From Liolophura sinensis (lineage: Eukaryota > Mollusca > Polyplacophora > Chitonida > Chitonidae), in contig NC_088302.1 of NCBI RefSeq assembly GCF_032854445.1, forward strand, positions 26,933,080-26,997,079: a stretch of DNA of 64,000 nt, written 5' to 3'. The position numbers and the translations under genes were made by a program. Positions 35,001 to 44,900 of this stretch are shown one piece after another (position 1 is the first letter of the stretch; each line of letters opens with the position of its first letter). The notes under the pieces were generated by a model. The model was given only the letters and a program-made list of their open reading frames with translations, made no database searches and was not told where the DNA came from.

Positions 35001-36956
35001 ATCTAATGATGCAACTGTTTCCACTTTATACGTCACCAAACTTTGTTTCGCCTTTTAACCATATAACGGTCATGAGAGCTACGAGTGACGGGATGTAGCG
35101 TTTCCAATTGTCCTAACTTGGCGCATCCAACATCCGTGTAAGAATTCCTGATTAAAAGCTGATTTATAGAGTTACAAAGTGCACCAGAAAAAAAAAATGG
35201 TTGTGGCGGTTTAGGTCTTTTTTCTCCCTCTTCTGGTTTATTTATTTGATTGGTGTTTTACACCATACTCAAAAATATTTCACTCATACGATGGTGGCCA
35301 GCATTATGGTGGGAGGAAAGCCGGCAGCGCCCGGGGGAAACCTACGACCATCTGCAGGTTGCTGGCAGACCTTCCCACGTACGGCCGGAGAGGAAGCCAG
35401 TATGACCCTCTTCCGAAATGAATCAAGTTATATTATTTGTTATCTTTTCTTTTAACCCACTTAAAACAAAATATATACCAGATCAGAATGTCAGTCACAA
35501 GGGCAGTTTTCCTTCCCTCCAAAGAATATCAGGGGGGTAACACAGGATAATTTGGCATGGATGTTACTGGAAAAATATCATTCCAGTATCAACCATTCTT
35601 CTTATCAAAATAGAAAAAATGGGACCAAAACTTGGACCACAACTCAATCACTTTTGTTTTTACCCTCAAAATTTCATGTACAAGGGAGTGTCTGATGGTA
35701 AGACCCACTCAGATTAAGACTCTGACCTGGTTGACCATATCAATCTCACTTAGCACTGTAGAGCCCGCAGAATGAATGGAGAAACACACTAGAGTCAAAG
35801 GAATATATTAGTTAAAAGCTGTGATTAAATGCACTTACTCAGGGCACCACCAAGTAATTCCAGTAATTCACCTTAAATATGTACATTCTGCCTATTTCAT
35901 ATTACCTTATTCATCCACTTGTAGGATTGTAGTAGTTCCAAATAAATAGGGCCTTTGTCCAAACTAGAGTCAAAGTTCAGGTAACTGGTGTTGGCTACTG
36001 CACTGCTTTGATCACGATTAATGCCAGACCCAAGTTTCTCCAGCTCACTGCCCAACAGAACAAAGGGAAAGAACTGGGGTGATCATCGTTATCATATAGT
36101 CCACAGCTACATGTAGTTTGTCTTCATTCTTAGAGTCATAATATGTACGCAAGAGGGGTCTATTAGAGGGTCTGCTGTGGCCCACTTAAAAGACCGCAAT
36201 GATAGACCAAATTGGCATCAAGTGAGAAGGGTCAGCAACGCATCTGGAAAAAAAGTTTAACCTTTAATGGATGCTTGAGAGCCTAATTTGTATGCAGAAT
36301 TTAGAGTTGACATTTATTACTCAAAGTAAATGTGCATAATGGGATCCTTATCGAGGAGGTTCACCCTAAGCCAGGCTTCCGTACGTGCTGTGAGGCGGGG
36401 TATCACACATTGAACATCAATTTTTCATTTAGAATGACAACACCTGGTATGTCTGACCGGCTCGATGGGCTGATCGGGCCAGTCGTTCCTCATCAATGCT
36501 GAAACGCAGAATCCAGCAAGACCTCAGCAAGGGAGATAACTCTAACACTGCGGATTTCTGTTATCTTCCAAAAATAATTTCACCCCAAAAGGAATCATTT
36601 CGAAATTTATGCCATTTCAGCTGGATCACTAACAACAATGTAAATGAATAAAACAGCTTAGATCTGAAGAGGGGAAGGTGAGGGTCATCTGACTTTAAGC
36701 CTATGACGAATACTGGCGATCTTATGGATCAAACTACTTCCCACCTGAAGTCATTGTTTACAGCCAGCAGTGTTTTCTGCAAGCTGTTTAGAAGGGTTTT
36801 TTCATTTCCTTGTGTATTTGGCAGGCCATTTCCTAAATCGTCAAAAACTTTTGTGACCGTTGCCCTAAGTTTCTGCGTCAGTTTGATTGCACGTCCAAGC
36901 TGATCTATTAGTTTTATCTCTCCTTTCAGCTGCTGCTCATGGTTTTGGTTCGCCAT
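25876..36956 (-). CDS. MED27: Mediator complex subunit 27 (MED27), 8 coding exons
   Basis: Exons in coding order: 36745-36956, 35906-36047, 33664-33788, 32656-32749, 29772-29879, 28771-28812, 27126-27203 and 25876-26010. They total 936 bp, 311 codons plus stop, the same length as human MED27. All junctions are GT/AG and every phase closes. Matches run the whole length: an N-terminal coiled region (LTQKLRATVTKVFDDLGNGL), ELEKLGSG, LLQSYKWMNK, RPLGTSTILL, TEDGKLDIWSRSRYQVFQK, EHACCAILHF, and the Cys-containing tail APCSKCGKYLQDGVPPTFRD (human APCQRCGKFLQDGLPPTWRD). MED27 is an upper-tail subunit of Mediator, bridging transcription factors to RNA polymerase II in the nucleus. The gene is head to head with UBAP1. 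Introns carry a minisatellite, a hairpin element and several SINEs. Confidence 0.96.
27126..27203 (-). CDS. MED27: MED27 coding exon 7
   Basis: Acceptor CTTCTTGTAG, donor TTTTCTG|GTAAGA, phase 0/0. Encodes VTEHACCAILHFYHTVMPNA and ends RSFL, matching human VTDHATTALLHY...RSFM. Confidence 0.94.
27318..27515 (-). mobile_element. SINE, head-truncated, minus strand
   Basis: TACTCAAGAATATTTCACTC, ATTATGGTGGGTGGAAACCG and GAGAGGAAGCCAGAATGAGC show the inverted SINE. The tRNA-like head is missing. It lies in MED27 intron 6, in the same orientation as the gene. Confidence 0.85.
28020..28117 (+). mobile_element. SINE 3' half
   Basis: GCCTGGTTTCCTCCCACCAT, GTGAAATATTATTGAGTATG and an (AAAT)n end match the 3' portion of the SINE family, in MED27 intron 6. 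Confidence 0.85.
28771..28812 (-). CDS. MED27: MED27 coding exon 6 (42 nt)
   Basis: Acceptor TTGTACACACAG, donor TTCCAAAAG|GTAAGG. Encodes only LDIWSRSRYQVFQK, nearly identical to human LDIWSKSNYQVFQK. Confidence 0.95.
29772..29879 (-). CDS. MED27: MED27 coding exon 5
   Basis: Acceptor TTGTTGACAG, donor GATGGTAAG|GTACGT, phase 0/0. Encodes ISVRQTLRAMVALRGLTIEW and ends SEDFFTEDGK. Confidence 0.95.
32498..32648 (+). mobile_element. SINE fragment directly beside the MED27 exon 4 donor
   Basis: GGTCGTGGGTTTCCCCCGGG, CACCATAATGCTGGCCGCC and GTGAAATATTCTTGAGTAGG are followed by (AAAT)n, which ends about eight bases before the exon boundary. It is antisense to MED27. Confidence 0.9.
32656..32749 (-). 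CDS. MED27: MED27 coding exon 4
   Basis: Acceptor ATGTTTTAG, donor ATACTATTG|GTAAGT. Encodes QIDSFISSLNSQFPQMKIDV then YRPLGTSTILL. A SINE tail begins about 8 bases into the downstream intron. Confidence 0.94.
33060..33462 (+). repeat. 23-bp minisatellite (GTAAGGAACATGTTCACAATCAT)
   Basis: About 17 units of 23 bp vary at a few positions (AACATG or AACGTG, GTAAGG or GTCAGG). It lies in MED27 intron 3, about 200 bp from exon 3. Because 23 is not a multiple of 3, it reads open in several frames; these are not genes. Confidence 0.92.
33664..33788 (-). CDS. MED27: MED27 coding exon 3
   Basis: Acceptor TCATTACAG, donor CCCACACA|GTAAGT. Encodes VTEYSSTCHSSGQLMLSRSV and the basic VRAKRLRRSP, the position of the KRSANQ...AKRRP linker in the human protein. 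Confidence 0.9.
34634..34783. mobile_element. 150-bp near-perfect hairpin (MITE/foldback-like)
   Basis: Two arms of about 67 bp (34634-34700 and 34717-34783) are inverted copies with few mismatches, around a 16-nt loop. The core TATCAAATTTATTAAAC and AGTAGTAGT recur inverted as GTTTAATAAATTTGATA and ACTACTACT; the outer parts share GGATATG/CATATCC and GTGACCC/GGGTCAC. No ORF and no clear target duplication. It lies in MED27 intron 2. Confidence 0.85.
35232..35405 (-). mobile_element. SINE, head-truncated, minus strand
   Basis: TACTCAAAAATATTTCACTC, GCCAGCATTATGGTGGGAGG and CGTACGGCCGGAGAGGAAGC are the inverted SINE body, in MED27 intron 2, ending before the tRNA-like head. Confidence 0.88.
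35906..36047 (-). CDS. MED27: MED27 coding exon 2
   Basis: Acceptor CTGTTGGGCAG, donor ATGAATAAG|GTAATA. Begins (S)ELEKLGSGINRDQ and ends YLELLQSYKWMNK, phase 2 in and 0 out. Confidence 0.95.
36745..36956 (-). CDS. MED27: MED27 coding exon 1
   Basis: ATG at 36956 begins MANQNHEQQL; donor GACTTCAG|GTGGGA, phase 2. The coiled N-terminus aligns with human MED27 from ALRSSVSRVFDCL onward. Confidence 0.93.
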
Positions 36957-37014
36957 TGTTGATTCGGAGTGGGTGAGCTCCCCTTAACTACCCACAAACA
37001 CACGATGCATATGA

Positions 37015-37022
37015 TGACGTCA
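37015..37022. promoter_or_regulatory. CRE/ATF palindrome
   Basis: TGACGTCA is the full cAMP-response-element palindrome. Its position just upstream of the MED27 start between two divergent genes favours a real promoter element, but a single 8-mer is weak evidence. Confidence 0.45.
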
Positions 37023-37521
37023 GTTGTATTTGAGCTCATCATGGCTGACAGATGTTCGAAGAAAGATGATGTTGGAGAAAGAAAATCAGTTGATGATACC
37101 AGCACTTATTAATTCTGCAGTGAAACCGGTACTTTGTTTGTGAGGTAGTTGGTCTGATCTTTTGTTTGGAATTATGTTTACATGTCAATGTTTTCCCATG
37201 TTGACAGATAATATACATAAATACGTCTATATTTATATATGTTCACGGAATGATTCATCGTCACATTTAGTTTTGCCTAAGCGCTAAAGAGCTGTCTAAT
37301 GTTTATGTCTGTACATTATACATTGTACCAAGTCAAAACAAGGTGTACATTCCGATTAACCACCCCAGTAACCTACGCGAGGGATTGCAGATTCCTTTCT
37401 TACTTTTCTAGCCATATTCAGTTCCATTGAACATCACTACATGTGATACTAATTGACTTTGACTCACTGTAATAATAAATGTTTATTCGGTGATGTTTGG
37501 CTCCTAACTATTGGTGGCTGT

Positions 37522-37522
<1 letters not shown>

Positions 37523-37561
<39 letters not shown>
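37523..37561. repeat. 39-bp poly-T tract
   Basis: An uninterrupted run of T. It could be an A-rich tail of a minus-strand retroelement or simple slippage; no retroelement body was recognised beside it. Confidence 0.9.
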
Positions 37562-37566
<5 letters not shown>

Positions 37567-38249
37567 AACACTAATTCAATCAAAATTGTTAAGTCTACAG
37601 ATCCCATCAACCTGCCAAATGCATTCATCATGTAAAACTCTTCAGTTTGTCAGGGTAAGCTAATTCCTGGTGAGGTTCAAGATGACACATTCCTTGGCAT
37701 TTCACTTGTCTTCAGCAGTGGCGAACAGACAAGGAGATTAATGATAACATGGGAATGTATTTTGAAAAAAAAAAAACAAAAAAAAAAACAACAACAACAA
37801 CAGTGGGTGAGACTGAGAAATATGCCTGATAATAAGCAGAAATTTCATTACAATAGATAACATCAATCTGCATAGCCAGGGCCTAATCTGGCCTCAGAAA
37901 GACAGGGGATGGAACCACCAGTGAAGGGCACCTTTATTGTTGAATATTTCGATTCTCATACATTTTTAAGGACCTCGGTTCCTACGGTTGACCTCCATCC
38001 CACGTGCACACAAAAACACGTACATAGCCCGAAAATTCAGTCTTTGGATGGCTTGTATTTACTGATATGCGGAGAACACTGCCATCCCGGATGATTTGCA
38101 TCTGATCATCACAATGTATCATAGCTACTCCAGACCATCATTAAAAAGTTGTTTGTTCTGGGTAACAAACCCTGTTATTTGAAAGTAAATTTGAAGTTAT
38201 TCCCCGCCCGCATAATCTGAATGCAAATTGAATTATCGCGGGTCCAATT

Positions 38250-38360
38250 TTCGACACCTGATTCAGGGCATACATTTCCGATTTTAAATGCTCTTTAAAG
38301 ACTTTGTTGTTTTCATAACCGAGATCTTTCACACTGAAGTCAAATATTCCTTCTTGATTC
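38250..38360 (-). other. possible coding exon, unrecognised
   Basis: A minus-strand frame reads NQEGIFDFSVKDLGYENNKV then FKEHLKSEMYALNQ and could be bounded by an AG near 38366 and the donor-like CTGAATCAG|GTGTCG. Composition is protein-like. No partner exon was found and no family recognised. Confidence 0.25.
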
Positions 38361-38863
38361 TGGATCCAACATTAAATTTGAGTAAATTTACGAACTTTAA
38401 ACCTAAACAACTAATGGTGAAAGGCACTCATTGCTTGTCCCACTGTGGCGAAGGGACAACAATTAGCTTTCGCCGTGAAGTGGAGTTTTGTGTTAACTTG
38501 TGTATTTTTTGGACAATATTTTCACGTCTCTGTGTTAATGAATAAAGGTAGTATGGGTGAGTAGAACAACAAGTATGTGCTCAGGCATTTGTATTCTCGA
38601 ACAGGTATACGTTACATGATCTTTGCTTTCTGTAAATGTTTATATCCAAACTGGCTATGGCAGTGTTTATTTTTTTATATAGCACTAGACTTTGATACTG
38701 ATGTTTTAGCTTGTTTACTCCTGTGCGTCTCTAGGAATTGTTATTTACTAATCTGATTTTTACATTTGTCTTTTAGTTTCTTTGGTCAAGAGATCAAAGT
38801 ATAAGCGTAACAGTCATGTTTGTCATCAAATGTTTTATATGAAAAATTTTTATATTGTCACAG

Positions 38864-38935
38864 AGAAAAGACGTGCTGTACATCTGCTGAGCTCAACATC
38901 TACGTTCAAAATGTCGTTTCATGGGAGTGATTCAG
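38864..38935 (+). CDS. UBAP1: UBAP1 exon with start codon
   Basis: Acceptor TATATTGTCACAG at 38863, 47 nt of 5' UTR, then ATG at 38911 giving MSFHGSDS, donor GATTCAG|GTATGT (phase 1). An upstream non-coding exon is implied. Confidence 0.85.
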
Positions 38936-41900
38936 GTATGTCACTTTAATTTTAACACATCCCTATGCCCTTTATTCACTGGACACAAATGCAACCTTAT
39001 ATATTTTTCTGTATTAGACTGTTCATATCACAGTAAAGTATAACGGTAAATGACCTAAAGTTTCGCCCTGGGACTCGGAAAATGTATTCCACGATGCATT
39101 GATTGTGGTTATTATTGACTGAGCGTCCCAGGAGATCATCAGGGGTGGTCAGGGGATTATATGGACAGCTCAAGAATGTAGCAAACAAGCTCATGCTTCA
39201 CTGAGCAGTTAGTCTATGCTCCTACAACCAACGGTTCATGTTTTCCTTGGTTTTAATCATAATGATTTTAGTACATGCACTTGATGACAGGTTGATGGTT
39301 TTATTACCATTGTTTTTTGATAAATAGGAATTTATGAAAAAAAATTTTAGTGTAGCCTTGATATAGCGCGACGCTTTGGGGACAAGTTCCAGAGCATGTT
39401 AAAGGTTACCTCGCGCTATAATAAAATGACCTTGTGATCCACTATATACAGCTACTGTACGTAGGGCTACAGTCTATCTTAGAGGTCATGATTTTGACAT
39501 TGAACAAAGTTTTCTTCATGCAAAATGTGTTTTGTCAAATGCTGTCTTATTGTTAGTTTACCATAAACGCACGAGATTTTCTGTTTCTTAATGATTCAAG
39601 CATTTCAGCACTGTCCTGCGAGTCATATCCCGCGAAGCTAACCTCATATCTCGTAATCACAAGCCTAAGCTGATTTACAGAACGTGGTGCATGTTAAACA
39701 TTTCCACTAGCTGAATTCAAGTAGCGTAGTTTCATCCATTTTTAAAGCTACAGCGCATCTGTTATCCACTTTGTCCTTATCTGCTTGTGTCAGAAGTAAT
39801 TCGTGGAACTTAGGTGCCTCAGATGGCAGACTGCATTCGACTGTCAAACCGATCACGTGACTGCGTTATGGCTACTTAACAAAAAACAAATGTAATAATG
39901 TTCACCATTTTAATGTATATCATGCTTATATCAATGTATTAATTGAAGGAAAGAGGAAAAAAATTAAGACGTCATTCTCAAACGTTGAGTGAGTTCATTT
40001 CAGCTGTCACATGTCAGTATGCGGGTAAGCCAAAACTCACTGCCTGCAGTTTTCACACATCGCTTTATAGCCATTCAATAATCTGATGAAAGTGATCAGC
40101 ATTTACTGAAAGTGTACAAATATCTATCCCTGTATGACCCATGCTTGTCACAGTGAGCAAAATGTGTTCTGCATTGCTTGACGAAGCCACAGTCACACAC
40201 GAAGTAATGCTGCAACAACAATGTCACACGTGCATTAGCAGTTAAACTTCTTCTTCTTCTTTTGCCTAAACTCTCATAATATTCAAAAGCTTAAGCCTAA
40301 AATATCAAATAACACATGGTTCACACACCAACGGTAGCAAATGAAGCAAATAATGTTGCGTTATTTACGTATATTGAAAGTGCACCACAGATTTATGGGA
40401 GACAAGATTTGGGTCGCATTTTATCCGATTGTGCGTGATATGAAGGCGTCTTATAGCAAGGCTACAGTTTATCATTATTTTGTGATAAATGGGAATTTGT
40501 GAGAAAATGATGTGGAGATTAAACTGGACTCCCGAGTACCTTTACGTATGTGGAGTGTCTTCAAATATCTGTTTATAAACTGCCAGACTCTCCATATACA
40601 AAGCTGTAGCAGAATTTAGAATACCGAAAATCGATACTTGCTAACTAGGCCCACCAGCAGACGAGACGATGTCAAATTGCAATCAAGGCGACACCTACAC
40701 ATAAATCAGGTCTGGGCAAACTTCTATACAGGAAATCATAAAACATTTTGTTTACAAAGTCAGTGACCGTTCTGTGCGAACTCCTAGGTGTTTAAGTAAA
40801 TTGTCATAGTTTTCAGAAACCTCACCTGGAGTATGTTTTCTGTGTTTAATGGGAGGTTCCCAATGTAAAAACGCTGGAAGACAAACTCTTCTGCAATAGG
40901 ACAGTTCCGACTGTAAAGAAACAAAATGTGGGTATAGACTGACATACTATATTGGAATTACATGGACATGGGAAGCTGATGCAGATATTTATCAGAGAAA
41001 TTCGTTTTTAGCACCTATATTTGTACACCTATTCATTGCATAATGAGGACTCCCAGCAGATAACCATTCACCAGATAGTTGTGTGAGGTGACTCCCACGT
41101 AGGCCTAACCCGAATAATCGGTTCATCTGCAGTGTACATTGTGCATGTACATTCACTGTTTGGCGTGGTCATGCTCTGTGATAGTGTTCGAAATTTAAAG
41201 GGTTGTAATAGACATCGCCTGTCTTAATACTTTCTTCGATTTTATTCATGGGTATAGTTAGAGATGTACGTGTATGCCTACTAGTCAGGAGATCTGCACA
41301 CTTCACTGTCAGTGACTTGACCTCATGTGGCGAGAATTAGCAACCAGAGCTACTAATTGCCATGCAGAATAATGAAACGGGGCTAACCACTCTCTTCTGT
41401 CATCTTGCTGCCAACTCAAATCATGCTGAAGTCAACGGCAGTAACTCACATACGAAACTTTACATCATTTACCAAATGCTATTTATCAGAAGTGACTTTC
41501 ATTGTTAACCCTAAATAGTTGCATAGTTGGGTATTTCTCCTTTCAGGCAATGCAGTTGCCAGAGTTACAGTGTGACAGAAAAATGTGTCAGATTTATTAC
41601 AAGTATTAGTAAACACTTACTGCTGTTCACACACACATAAAAACTTCGCAGCATAAATCCACTGTCTTTTTGTAGCCTCTGCAATTAACCAAACTGTTGT
41701 GAGTCTTACTGATTATCCCCCTTGAATGACACTTTAAGTGGTAATGCTCATCAGTCATGTGACCAGGACAGCCAGATAAAGGCCGCAGTAGGTCAGACCC
41801 TGAAAATGTCCTTTTTTATCCTTTTTTGTACTTGCCATGGACTATTTTTGGTTAAGCCGAATTTATTTTCACGTACATATACAAAGAAACCACAGGAACA

Positions 41901-44900
41901 GTCTACATAACTTAGGGGAAATTTTTACTGCTCAGATGTTTAGTAAAATTGTCTACAGCTTGTTCATATCCGAGGAGCGGCTCATAACGTTTTTTAACTG
42001 AATGTCTCACAGCAAACAGAATTCACAATTCCACTTCAAATGTTAATACATATTATGACGTCACTCACCTTTTAAAAGAAAACTTTGAGACTTCAAGATT
42101 TCGGCTGACCGAAACAAAAATCAGCTTCCATTCCATGAATTCAGAACCAGTTACTTTCCCACAAAGGTATGAAATATGTGTACATGACAAGAATGGACAG
42201 GAAGGGGTGTGTGTGGGCAGGAGGGGAGGACCAGAATTGCCACTGGACCATCCACCAGTGACCTTTTCTGGTTTCTTGATTCAGTGAAAATAATTTGATA
42301 GCATATGCATGCGGCACATTTTCCCACCAAATTACATGTTACACAGCATTTGTTGTTACAGGTACACGGATATGTTAAGTTTTTTATACGCCTATAACAT
42401 GTTACAGTTGTCGATTGTGATGACTTTATAGATTTGAGTGTCATTTAATATTTGTCCTAACTATTTGTCTTTCAGCATTGGGCTCATCTAGCCTGTATCT
42501 TGATGGAATTCCATTCAAAATTGGTGAGAGTTTCAGACGGCCAGCTAAGGTACTTGTGCACTTTATTTTTCTTTTTTTATGCTTTTTTAATCCATAATTA
42601 GAACTGAAAGGGATTTTAATTCATGTGCTGAGCATTGGATCATTTGTAATACAATTCAAATGCATCATCATTTTGAAAATTGGGTTCAGCAGATAGCAAT
42701 TGCTACATGTAAATTGCTTCATATCAAAAACAGTTGTATCAAGAGACTTGCGTTAAATCATGTGTAGCCTTTGCTTGCTGTTTCATCAAGGCTTCATTCA
42801 GTCACCTTCTGTTTTTAAAAAGCCAACAGTATCCTTCTCAACACTTCTATTTATTTATTTCATTGGTATTTTACGCCATACTCAGGAATATTTCACTTAA
42901 TATACGATTCCTCCCAGCACTATAGTTAAAATGCGTCCAGATTTAATTAACCAGAATATACATGTAGGTAAAATGCGTCCAGGTTTAATACCAGAATGTA
43001 CATGTAGTTAAAATGCGTCCAGATTTAATTAACCACAATGTACATGTAGTTAAAGTGCGTCCAGAATTAATAACCAGAATGTACATATAGCTAAAATGCA
43101 CCAACATTTAACTAACCAGAATGTACATGTAGGTAAAATGCGACAACATTTAACTAACCAGAATGTACATGTAGTTAAAATGCGTCCAGATTTAATTAAC
43201 CAGAATGTACATGTAGGTAAAATGGGCAAACATTTAACTAACGAGAATGTACATGAAGTTAAAATGCACCCAGATTTAATTAACTATCATGTAAACATAG
43301 TTATTATGCGTCCAGGTTTGATAGCCAGAATGTACATATAGTTAAAATGCGTCCAAGTTTAATAGCCAGAATGTACATGTAGTTAAAATGCGTCCAAGTT
43401 TAATAGCCAGAATGTACATGTAGTTAAAATGCGTCCAAGTTTAATAACCAGAATGTACATGTACTTAAAATGCGTCCAAGTTTAATAACCAGAATGTACA
43501 TGTAGTTAAAATGCATCCAGGTTTAATAACCAGAATGTACATGTAGTTAAAATGCGTCCAGAATTAATAACCAGAATGTACATATAGCTAAAATGTGTCC
43601 AGGTGTACAGAATGTACATGTAGTTAAAATGCGTCCAGAATTAATAACCAGAATGTACATGTAGCTGAAATGCGTCCAGGTTTAATAACCAGAATGTACA
43701 TGTAGTTAAAATGTGTCCAAGTTTAATAACCAGAGTGTACATATACCTAAAATGCGTCCAGGTTTAATAACCAGACTGTACACGGAGTTAAAATGTGCCA
43801 AGACTTAATAACCAGGACAGTTGGAATACAAAAATATACATGTAGAAGATTGAGAAAGGTTCATTTGTTTTTATGTGTATAATTGTACGTGTACTTGGGT
43901 TTTCTGTGAGGTTGCCATAAATATAGTGTAATTCTTATTTATTTTCTCATTGTTTCTGTTATTTATACCCTAGAATTTTTCTCTTATTATATAAGATCAT
44001 TTATGGCAGTCATTTTTGTGGATGGATACAGACTTTTCACAGCATGGGTTAATCCAAAGATTTTTGGCAAGTTATTTAGCATTGTGAGTACCTCGCAAAA
44101 ATACTGCAAAATATAGCCATGTCGTATGTTGAGCTACATTACGTGCATTTTACGTGGAATGTAAAAATATGCAAAGCGTGTACACGTTCTAGTGGTCAGA
44201 ATAATATGCGGTGCTGTGCTGGACCTCTTGCTGTTGCTGTTTGTATGTACATGTAGCCCTGGAGACTTGTTACTGTTGATGTATCATGACAGAAGTTAAA
44301 AACTGTAGTGTTTCTTGTGTCCTTCAGGTGGCATTACCAGACACTACCACTCAATGTATCATGACAGAAGTTACAAAGTGTAGTGTTTCTTGTGTCCTTC
44401 AGGTGGCATTACCAGACACTACCACTCAATGTATCATGACAGAAGTTACAAACTGTAGCGTTTCTTGTGTCCTTCAGGTGGCATTACCAGACGCTACCAC
44501 TCAGTGTATCATGACAGAAGTTACAAACTGTGTTTCTTGTGTCCTTCAGGTGGCATTACCAGACACTACCACACATGCTGATGTGATGGGAGCTTTAGCA
44601 GAGGAGGTAACGTGCCATTATATCTGTACCCAGCAGCTCTTCAGCTTCCACTCTTCTAACAATAACTGCCCTTTTGTGAAACTCCTGCTGTGTTCATATT
44701 TTTTCAACTGAAATTTGTTCAGGAAAATCCCATCTGTCAGTCATTTACAGGGAATTAATATCAATTTTATCAAATTTAAAAACTACCACTTTAATATCTA
44801 ATTTCAAAAATATGTTGTAAAAAATTGCTGTATTATGACATTGCATTAATATGTACATGTTTTGTAGGTTGGATGTTTTTTAGCTTGCTTCCTTTTTCAT

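Larger units (their letters stand above)
36957..38863. promoter_or_regulatory. divergent MED27-UBAP1 promoter region
   Basis: MED27 starts leftward at 36956. The first UBAP1 coding exon starts at 38864 behind an acceptor, so UBAP1 must have a 5' non-coding exon in this interval. The palindrome TGACGTCA (CRE) at 37015-37022 lies 59 bp from the MED27 ATG, which suggests a shared bidirectional promoter near 36960-37100. No TATA box is evident. A short ATG frame at 37041 could be an upstream ORF. The interval also contains a poly-T tract and a poly-A/CAA tract. Confidence 0.5.

Noticed and set aside
37041-37112. short ATG frame MADRCSKKDDVGERK as a gene
   Set aside because: 24 codons only; better explained as a possible upstream ORF in the UBAP1 5' UTR or chance.
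44286-44711. 141-codon ORF taken as an independent gene
   Set aside because: It is the repeated UBAP1 exon 3 acceptor region read through its introns; the start ATG is intronic.
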